Source of the DNA: Anastrepha obliqua
Taxonomy: Eukaryota; Arthropoda; Insecta; Diptera; Tephritidae
Direction of reading: 5' to 3'
Length of the DNA stretch: 64,000 nt
Assembly (NCBI RefSeq): GCF_027943255.1
Contig: NC_072893.1
Span: forward strand, 42,802,001-42,866,000
Part shown: positions 57,569-64,000 of the stretch, in pieces
Numbering within the stretch: the first letter of the stretch is position 1
Layout of the letters: each line of letters begins with the position of its first letter
Program-made: the position numbers and the translations under genes
Notes under the pieces: model-generated
Told to the model about the DNA's origin: nothing
The model's input: the letters and a program-made list of their open reading frames with translations, nothing else
Databases searched by the model: none

Positions 57569-57668
57569 AAATACTCAACATACGCACCCTAGATGCAGAT
57601 TACAAGGAATGCTCGTCATTGAATGTGCGCAAACTTAAAGAGCGTTTGTCAGCAACAAAGCACAGAAG
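57569..57668 (+). CDS. candidate internal exon of an unidentified gene
   Basis: Bounded by an acceptor CTCTTTTTTCAG ending at 57568 and a donor AG/GTATGT at 57668/57669, both good matches to insect splice sites. The frame between them is open: ILNIRTLDADYKECSSLN, then VRKLKERLSATKH. It begins after a split codon and ends with two bases of the next codon. Family unknown. A 100 bp open block with splice-like edges can arise by chance. Confidence 0.22.
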
Positions 57669-57849
57669 GTATGTGGCAGCGCATATGTCGCTACTTTCAA
57701 CTAGAGGTGAAGAAGTAATCAAATTTGTGCGAGTCTGAAAATTTTATTAATATAAACAAAAATGCCGCGCTGTTATAAAGGGAATGAAACAATTTATAAA
57801 GCCGTATCAAGATCGGTAGTACTGCGGGCTCTATATATATCACTTTATA

Positions 57850-58196
57850 AAGGGTGGTTAAGTTTTAAGGGCCGGTGTTGATTTTAAATAAAATACAATT
57901 TGTTTTTTAAATTATTATCTTTTCTCTTTATTATGATAATATTGGTGTGGTTCAATTACGTACAAAACAAAATATCGGCCAAATAGCCGCCGTGGCCTCG
58001 GCGGTACACCTCCATCCGATGGTCCAAATTTTCGATGACGCTGAGGTATAATTGAGGTTCTATGCCGTTAATGTGCCGAATTATCTCATCCTTTAGCTCT
58101 TGAATTGTTGCTGGCTTATCGACGTTTACCTTTTCTTTCAAATAACCCCAAAGAAAGAAGTCCAACGGTGTCGGCCCTTGAAATTTAACCACCCTT
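57850..58196 (-). mobile_element. rosa-like DD41D deletion derivative D (347 bp)
   Basis: TA at 57848-57849. Ends AAGGGTGGTTAAGTTTTAAG and, from the right, AAGGGTGGTTAAATTTCAAG. On the minus strand the 5' end runs straight into the third catalytic motif (KFQGPTPLDFFLWGYLKEKV), then VNVDKPATIQELKDEI and GGYLADILFCT. About 1 kb of a full element is missing. The frame across the junction happens to be open for 78 codons from the terminal repeat; this is a by-product, not a gene. Confidence 0.9.
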
Positions 58197-58499
58197 ATAT
58201 GTATATGCCAACAAAAACGTGAGCTGAAAAGGGAAGAGGGGCATTTAAATAGAGCTAAAAAGTGAATGAAAAAGATACGGTAGTGTAAAGAGTTTGTTAA
58301 TCGTGGTAATCTGTCAGTGTAATAGATGCCGAACTAAGAAATAAAGTCCTCTGTTGATGAAAAAAATTTGTAAAATTCTGATTCCATCCCGTTCTACTGT
58401 ATGATATAGAAGCTGGGATAATGATAACATCGGATAAGATGGCCTTAGATTCTTCAAGAAAAGGGTTCGAAAGATATGGGTAAGGTCCTTTTACTTTTT

Positions 58500-59881
58500 T
58501 TTACTTTTTTAGTTACTGCAAAAGCCACGAAAGCTTCTTTGCTAGCACAAAGCTTGTTGGAAAAACATGGGGACGGAGCCCCAGAATAACTTATTGCACA
58601 TTCACTACGTTTAAACCCGTAGTCACTTATGCTTCCCTCGCATGATGGTCAAAAGTTAAGCAACGAAAGGAAGTAATTGATCTGAACACAGTCTACCGCC
58701 TCGTCTGTCGCGCTAATAATAGGAGCAATGAAAACATGCCCAGCTGACGCATTAGTTGTACTCTTATGCAGACGACCACTAGCGATTTTAATTGAAAATG
58801 AAACCTGTGTAAGTGCTTTTTGACTAAAAGGCACCTCCAGTCTAAGAAGTGGAAATATGAAAGAATATTTCAAGATCTTAGAATAATTCCGACATACTCC
58901 TATTCTTTAGAGGGTTCATATATTAGCTCCCGATCCCATTCTCTTCAGGAACTTTAAAATTGAAAAATATTCAAATTCGGGTCCCAGATAGGGTACACTA
59001 GTGGATCAAAATTATAGGATGGTAGAACAAGAGTGGGTATCAATGGGCCTAAATTCGAAAAATAGATTTCAAGGGGTTTCTACCCAACAATTTTCAGGCA
59101 GAAATACATGCATTGAGATTTGTGTGAGGGTATGTCTCCGAAGAAAAATGAGAGGAATTCACATTTACATATTTTCAGATAGTCAGGTGGCTTTGAGGAC
59201 CTTTTTATCAGCTATAATCACCTTATAAATGATATACAACTGCCTGAACCTTCTCAATATGTTAGGGAACTTTACCACAGTATTATTAGGTTGGGTTCCT
59301 GGACACGAAGGGCATGAGGCAATGGAAATAGTGGACCATTTAGCTGAATAAGGGGCAAACTTGCCTCTTATTGGTTCTGAACCTTTCTGTGGACTTACTA
59401 AGAGCCACATTAGCGAACTTCTCGAGAGGTGAAATGAGAAGAAATTCGTTGAACACCGGCAAAATTCTATTGGACGGCGACAAGCGAAACAAATCCTAAC
59501 GCCGCAAAAGAAATTTCTGATAAGCTGAGCATCTGAGATAAGCTGTTTTCACTTAGCAGAGTAGACTTAAGATATCTAACTGGTCACTTTACAGGCCTCT
59601 GTAGCCTGGCTTACCGCTTAAACAAAACTGGTCTCTCTGCGACTATTATCTGCCGATTCTGTGAAATGTACACTGAAAATTATATTCTTTGTCAACGCCC
59701 TGCACTAAAACTTATGGTAGAACACGGCTCAACACTTTGGTGGTACTGCCGTGCCTCATATACGTACTATATACTATGGAACAATAAGCCTCAAAATATG
59801 CTAAGATTTTTAATAGGCATTACAGTAGGCTTTGCACAATAGCTCTCTTTTGGTCGCAGTGCAGTCTATTAATAATAATAA
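58500..59881 (+). mobile_element. I-superfamily LINE tail ending in (TAA)n
   Basis: 5'-truncated and decayed. RT thumb words near 58505-58800 (KATKASLLAQSL, WGRSPRITYCTFTTF across shifts, NENMPS). RNase H: FQGVSTQQFS near 59069, IYIFSDSQVALRTF near 59165 and WVPGHEGHEAME near 59293. The C-terminus SRVDLRYLTGHFTGLCSLAY is near 59560 and the knuckle CRFCEMYTENYILCQRPALK near 59650. The 3' end is TTAATAATAATAACG at 59869-59883; a TAA-repeat tail is characteristic of I-type LINEs. Confidence 0.78.
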
Positions 59882-61171
59882 CGAAAGTTAGGTCCTTTTG
59901 GAGTTGGTGATGGCTTATGCCGCTGGAGATGAAACGCTGTTTACCTTATATCATCAGGGGGAAAGTGGAGTGAATGAATGGACACAAAGGCATCAGCTCT
60001 GTAGGCATTCAAATGTGTACCTTATGACGGAGATTTGTTCTGCTTTAACAAATTTACTTAGATTTCTAGACTTTTTTATAGAAGAAAAAGACTTTTTAAA
60101 TGGAAGAAAAGGACTTTTTATATAGAATAAGAAAGCAGACTTTTTACACTCTGGATGTTTCTTATAAATTTTCGTATAAATGATGTTTATTCCTTAATGT
60201 TATTATTTAATATTTCTATTACAGTGTTTGTGGCTAAAGTGACATTGAAACAAAAGAGAAACCCCGCTTTGTCGTTCATACAATTACGTATCCCATTAAA
60301 CAACATAAAAAAACGAAAAAGTGCACGTAAAAAACAAAAATCGTTTACTGCTGAAGCACTGCTAGATGAAGTCGAAAGCATTGACATACACACATAAATA
60401 GCAGCTGCTCGCTGGTTCCAGTAAAATATCAGCAAATAGCCAAGCCGCAACATATGGGTCAGCTGTCCCACTTGCCCTGCAGGAAATTAATGAATAGATA
60501 AAAATAGTTTTAGGATCATTATTTCATCTGGTTTTTTTTCTGCTTTTTGTTTTTGGAAAGAGGAGGATAAAAATGTCAGAAACATTTTAATTGGTGCCGT
60601 TGCACCACAAAAGCACATCAAAACACACCTATACTCTTCGGCTGACCACCAATGGACCACATTTGCACTACAGTGAGAGTGGAATCGTGATTGTGTTTAT
60701 CAACCACAAAAGTAATCTGAGTCCAAGCACTCTATCAGTGACGTATGGAAGTTATACGTTGCTGGTAGTCTCCACTACTTTCGTTATGAAGCAGATGCAA
60801 CTTCGAAAGGGTGCGATAATGTCATGTGCATTACCATCTCACCTGCGTAAGATATGGTCTTGAGTCGTTAACTCAAATATATGTAATAGTCGACGATACG
60901 TCTGACACGATCTCTCTTAAAACACTGTTTCCTGTTCGATTCTGCACTTGTCGAGAAGTTCGGTGTGATCACACACGCCCCACGGCGTTAATATTAGGTA
61001 TCTAGAGATCTACTGTTCGCCGTCCTTTGTCCTGCTTGCGTACGCAACATTTGCTTGGGAGACTTTTATATAGCATCGCTGCAATGTTGTGAATTACTCA
61101 TCTGTCCAATAAAGTGAGCTTTACCAACCGATCAAATAAGCTACTACTGGCTTTAGAATAACTATTAACTA
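59882..61171. other. spacer around a candidate exon
   Basis: Apart from the block at 60225-60397 nothing is recognisable. Frames at 59898-60125 and 60591-60863 lack motifs. Confidence 0.4.
60225..60397 (+). CDS. candidate 3'-terminal exon of an unidentified gene
   Basis: Preceded by an acceptor-like TTAATATTTCTATTACAG ending at 60224. The open frame then reads FVAKVTLKQKRNPALSF, LRIPLNNIKKRKSARKKQK (a basic, nuclear-signal-like patch), and ends EALLDEVESIDIHT with TAA at 60395-60397. The alternation of basic and acidic segments looks coding rather than random. No family recognised, no clear AATAAA downstream, and its phase does not match the exon at 57569-57668 without an exon between. Confidence 0.3.
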
Positions 61172-61733
61172 AAGGGTTTTCCAATAAAAGGTGTTATTTC
61201 GATATTCAAATAAAAATGATATTTTTTAATATAAATGTTCGGATGTTTATTTCATTATTTCATTACAAAAAGAATGTATGCCGTTAATAGTTGAAAATAA
61301 CATCAGACAAATGCCCACAACGACCACGCTTACAGGACAATATCCTTTTCATGAAACTTTCCATAACCGAATTGCAAAGTGGCTGCCCTACGCCCTCGAT
61401 AGCCTCCCGAATTCTATTTTTAAGGTCTTGAATCGACCCTGGACTGTTGACGTAGACCTTCTCTTTCACGTGGCCCCAAAGAAAAAAGTCACAAGGTGTT
61501 AAATCTCAAGATCTCGGTGGCCAATTGGGATCACCTTTTCGAGAGATAACACAGTCCGGAAACTTTTCCCGTAAAAGATCAATGGTTTCGTTGCTTGTGT
61601 GGCACGTAGCGTCGTCTTGTTGAAAATAAACGTTATCCAGATCAATACCATCCAATTTCGGCCATAAAAAATCGTTAATCATCTCTCGATAGCGCAATCC
61701 ATTCACAAATAACACCTGTTATTGGAAAACCCT
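61172..61733 (-). mobile_element. DD41D-type mariner deletion derivative with distinct ends
   Basis: Inverted ends AGGGTTTTCCAATAAAAGG (left) and AGGGTTTTCCAATAACAGG (from the right), about 26 bp with one mismatch; TA on the left at 61170-61171. The minus-strand frame enters directly after the end: LFVNGLRYREMINDFLW, NVYFQQDDATCHTSNET near 61630, a stop near 61505 where others have Cys, then DLTPCDFFLWGHVKEKV near 61490, keeping 41 residues between aspartates. It ends RCGHLSDVIFNY at 61284. The N-terminal half and first catalytic motif are deleted. Confidence 0.88.
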
Positions 61734-62170
61734 ATATTTACAATACATTTTATCAAAATACAAAGCCGATCGCACCAACATCCGATCACCTTTGAGACCG
61801 AGCCAGCCTTCGACATCATACCACCGAGTCATCTTAGCTACAGCTGTAGTTAATGTGAAGGCCAACTCCGATGGTTAAGTGCTCTTCTGTACCCCGAAGT
61901 GCTTGTAAATTTTACGACCGCAAAGCTAGCATTTCTTTTTTGGACCATATGTTAAATGGAGCATTAGTTACTTTGATTATTCGGCTGTCGTTTGGGTAAT
62001 ATGTTCGACTCATACCAGCCAATCACCCAAGTCGGAGTGTAAATACATATGTCCCACAAAATATTGCATTGGTTGACTCAAATGCCAAAATAAATATATA
62101 CTTTCAGAACCTGTACCTATCTGTGATATGCTGTCGATGATTCAGAAAAAAACCAGCCTAAAGCAGCCAT
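61734..62170. other. spacer
   Basis: No gene or repeat recognised. Confidence 0.5.
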
Positions 62171-62930
62171 ATAGGTAGGTAGGTGAAATGGTTGAAGTAC
62201 TAATCTGGCACTCTCCAATAACACCAAAGCGCTAATTTGGTACCACTACGAGACCTCCAACAGGCAGATGTCTACAACCAGCCAGATCTGTCGATGCAAT
62301 GGGTTTTGATGGAATGTACGTTGGCACATTACCCCAAGCTGTCGAACAAAGAAGCGCCCAGTGGCCTTAATCGTCTAACTGTCAAGCCCGTACATTTACA
62401 GAGGAAGTGATCAACAGTCTCCTTCTCTGAAAGGTCCCCACAGTTTCTGCAATGGGGATTAAATGATAAAGCTGTTTTTTCTGCATGTGTGCCGTTCGTC
62501 TAATGACTGGTTAACACAGTTACGAGTTTAGAAATTGAATAACGTGGAGTCCTCAGGACTTTGAGAGTTCTTCGACTATTGTACTGGAGCCACAGGGTTT
62601 TTGAAATACCACATGCAGAAATGAAGATCCATCTTTTCTGCGCTTTCCTGAGAAGTAAGATATGCAGCTCCTCTTTAATAATAGTCAGGAGGATGCCGAT
62701 GACGGGGCAGGAGATCTGTAAGATCAGCTCAGTCGAGCCCTTCCAGGCAAGTTCATCAGCAATTTCATTTACCTCTGTATTCCTATGTCCTGGAACTCAG
62801 ATCAGAGAAATGTTACTTGGACATCTAAGAAATTTGATCTCCTCCTTACGGGAGGACGTTCCCTTAAGCATTTTGCATGCCAGCAAAGTTGCCAAAGTTG
62901 CAAAAAAACAATGTTAGGCCGACTCAAGGA
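62171..62930 (-). mobile_element. I-superfamily LINE tail with CCTA-type end
   Basis: Minus strand: an RNase H end VPGHRNTEVNEIADELAW near 62790, a linker LLLRKAQKRWIF near 62655, then NPHCRNCGDLSEKETVDHFL near 62455 with CKC completing a zinc knuckle, and RRLRPLGASLFDSLG. The 3' UTR contains GTGGTACCAAATTAGCGC near 62250. It terminates in CACCTACCTACCTATATGG (62188-62170), a CCTA-repeat tail. RT and most of RNase H are missing or unreadable. Confidence 0.75.
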
Positions 62931-63299
62931 AAGCATTTGAGAGTTGGCGGAAATACCCTCAGTAGTAAATTTCAAACTGCTAACTACAAAGCACATAGAA
63001 TGTGAGGACTTTTTAGACCGCACAGGTTTCACCATGTGGAAGTCTTTAACTCAGATTGCCTTTTAAACCGTACTTCGACATTAGAAAGAAACCGCTGCTC
63101 AAAACTTTCGGAAGCTAAAGCGAAAAACGCTGAATGGTCCGGAATTTCGTAAAATATAGCTGGCTTATACAAGAATATCTCGAATTGCGTCATATGAGAC
63201 CAACAAATAATCGACTCCCGAATGACCCGCATTATTTCGTTTCAATATGTATTAAGACCGGCGAACACAACTACCAAGTGATGTGGTTTTTTTGATGCT
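62931..63299. other. spacer, unidentified
   Basis: Possibly further LINE or BEL sequence, but no motif is readable. Confidence 0.4.
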
Positions 63300-63533
63300 T
63301 CATGTCGTACATCAATACAAGTTGCGTTGAATGACACCTGATTTGTCGGACCGATCACTCAAGAGCAGTTTTTTCGACACTACTTCGCTTTCGATCGCAC
63401 AAATATATATTCCATGGCTGCTGACATCAGGAAGTTGTATCAGCAAATCTTGGTGCAAGAAGGCGACAGGAACTTAAGGTTAACAGTGTGGAAATGGGAT
63501 CCAGCGAAGCATTTGAAAATTTTTCGATTAAGT
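63300..63533 (+). pseudogene. BEL/Pao LTR-retrotransposon RT fragment
   Basis: The frame reads VALNDT, a stop, FVGPITQEQFFRHYFAF, then MAADIRKLYQQILVQEGD, LTVWKWDPAKHLKIFRLSHV. This follows the BEL/Pao RT pattern (LND-L-GP-IQ, then ADI-KMYRQI-V). It carries the first catalytic Asp only. LTRs were not seen. It is joined near 63534 to a LINE 3' end. Confidence 0.65.
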
Positions 63534-63825
63534 CATGTGGCAAACTCGTGAACACCTTCTATGTTCTTGCCCTGCTGTAGCTAGAACCCGAAAGAAATGC
63601 TTAGGAGCTCTACAATATAAGAAGTTGGAATGTCTCCAGGGGTTAGAGCTTCAGAACTTACTTAGATTCGTAAAAGACGCAGGCTTATTACAAGAAGCCT
63701 ACTACAAGGAAACCTAAGGGCCAAGCTCCATCTGGTACCACTAAGGACCAATAGGTCTATGTGTTGGCTTTCAGCCAGCCAGGTCAACCTAACCTAACCT
63801 AACCTAACCTAACCTAACCTAACCT
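63534..63825 (+). mobile_element. I-superfamily LINE 3' end with (AACCT)8 tail
   Basis: Second copy of the family at 27655-28517. The frame 63535-63717 reads LLCSCPAVARTRKKCL, LQNLLRFVKDAGLLQEAYY and ends KET with TAA, matching the other copy closely. The 3' UTR has GGTACCACTAAGGACCAATAG at 63735. It ends GGTC followed by eight AACCT units. The 5' truncation lies inside the zinc knuckle. Confidence 0.85.
63786..63825. repeat. (AACCT)8 array, same register as TTAGG on the other strand
   Basis: Eight perfect AACCT units at the 3' end of the LINE. The complementary strand is a TTAGG repeat. Confidence 0.95.
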
Positions 63826-64000
63826 ACTGTGGCAAATGGCACCGCACCTGCACCATTTCTCACTACACGGCGTCAGCGACACAAAGAAAACGAAATATCT
63901 ACTCGGTGCCAAATTCACATACCAACTTGAGAATGAAAAATTAAACATTTTATGGTTTTTTTAAGAAAAAAAAGATGTATTAGGAGAAACCATTTTACTA

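Noticed and set aside
57956..58192. 78-codon open frame starting in a transposon end
   Set aside because: It is created by the deletion junction of a DD41D derivative; not a gene.

Overview
This window looks like insect, almost certainly fly, nuclear DNA that has been filled with transposable elements. Everything that can be named with confidence is mobile or repetitive. The element set is Tc1/mariner (D34D mariner, DD37D maT, DD41D 'rosa-like'), pogo/Tigger, non-LTR retrotransposons of the I/LOA-like, Jockey, CR1-like and RTE-like types, a BEL/Pao scrap and a tRNA-derived SINE. Together with the AT-rich spacer and TA- and CAA-type microsatellites, this points to a higher dipteran. The abundance of DD41D mariners and the style of the SINE suggest a tephritid fruit fly; that genus-level guess is inference. 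No complete host gene is recognisable. Four weak candidate host exons are listed with low confidence.

Layout. 1-9.9 kb: a mariner end, an I-superfamily LINE tail, a mariner N-terminus, a DD41D mariner split by a TTAA-flanked element, a Jockey scrap, a maT element carrying a mitochondrial 12S rRNA insertion, and a SINE. 9.9-14 kb: quiet AT-rich DNA. 14-25.4 kb: a mariner deletion derivative, a CR1-like LINE, a 2.35 kb Tigger with intact ends, a roughly 190 bp satellite split by two mariners, then Jockey and RTE scraps. 25.4-32.3 kb: a mariner with an internal duplication, a DD41D deletion derivative and two I-superfamily LINE tails, one containing a 600 bp hexanucleotide array. 33.8-43.6 kb: two DD41D copies that appear to share one internal deletion, a third copy of the TTAA-type repeat, LINE pieces and a strong 29 bp hairpin. 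44-48 kb: possible gene relics cut by the best LINE of the window (RT, RNase H and zinc knuckle, with one frameshift and one stop). 48-52.6 kb: mostly unique or low-complexity DNA. 52.6-64 kb: a SINE with a DD41D element in its tail, another mariner, two more DD41D deletion derivatives, three LINE tails and a BEL/Pao RT fragment.

Functionally there is no operon or pathway here. The biology is element against element: nested insertions, internal deletion derivatives that kept both ends, and 5'-truncated LINEs ending in simple repeats. The most informative event is the TTAA-flanked element at 4793-5517. Its removal restores the host transposase reading frame exactly, and its structure recurs in two other places. 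All boundaries were read by eye; catalytic spacings were counted by hand.
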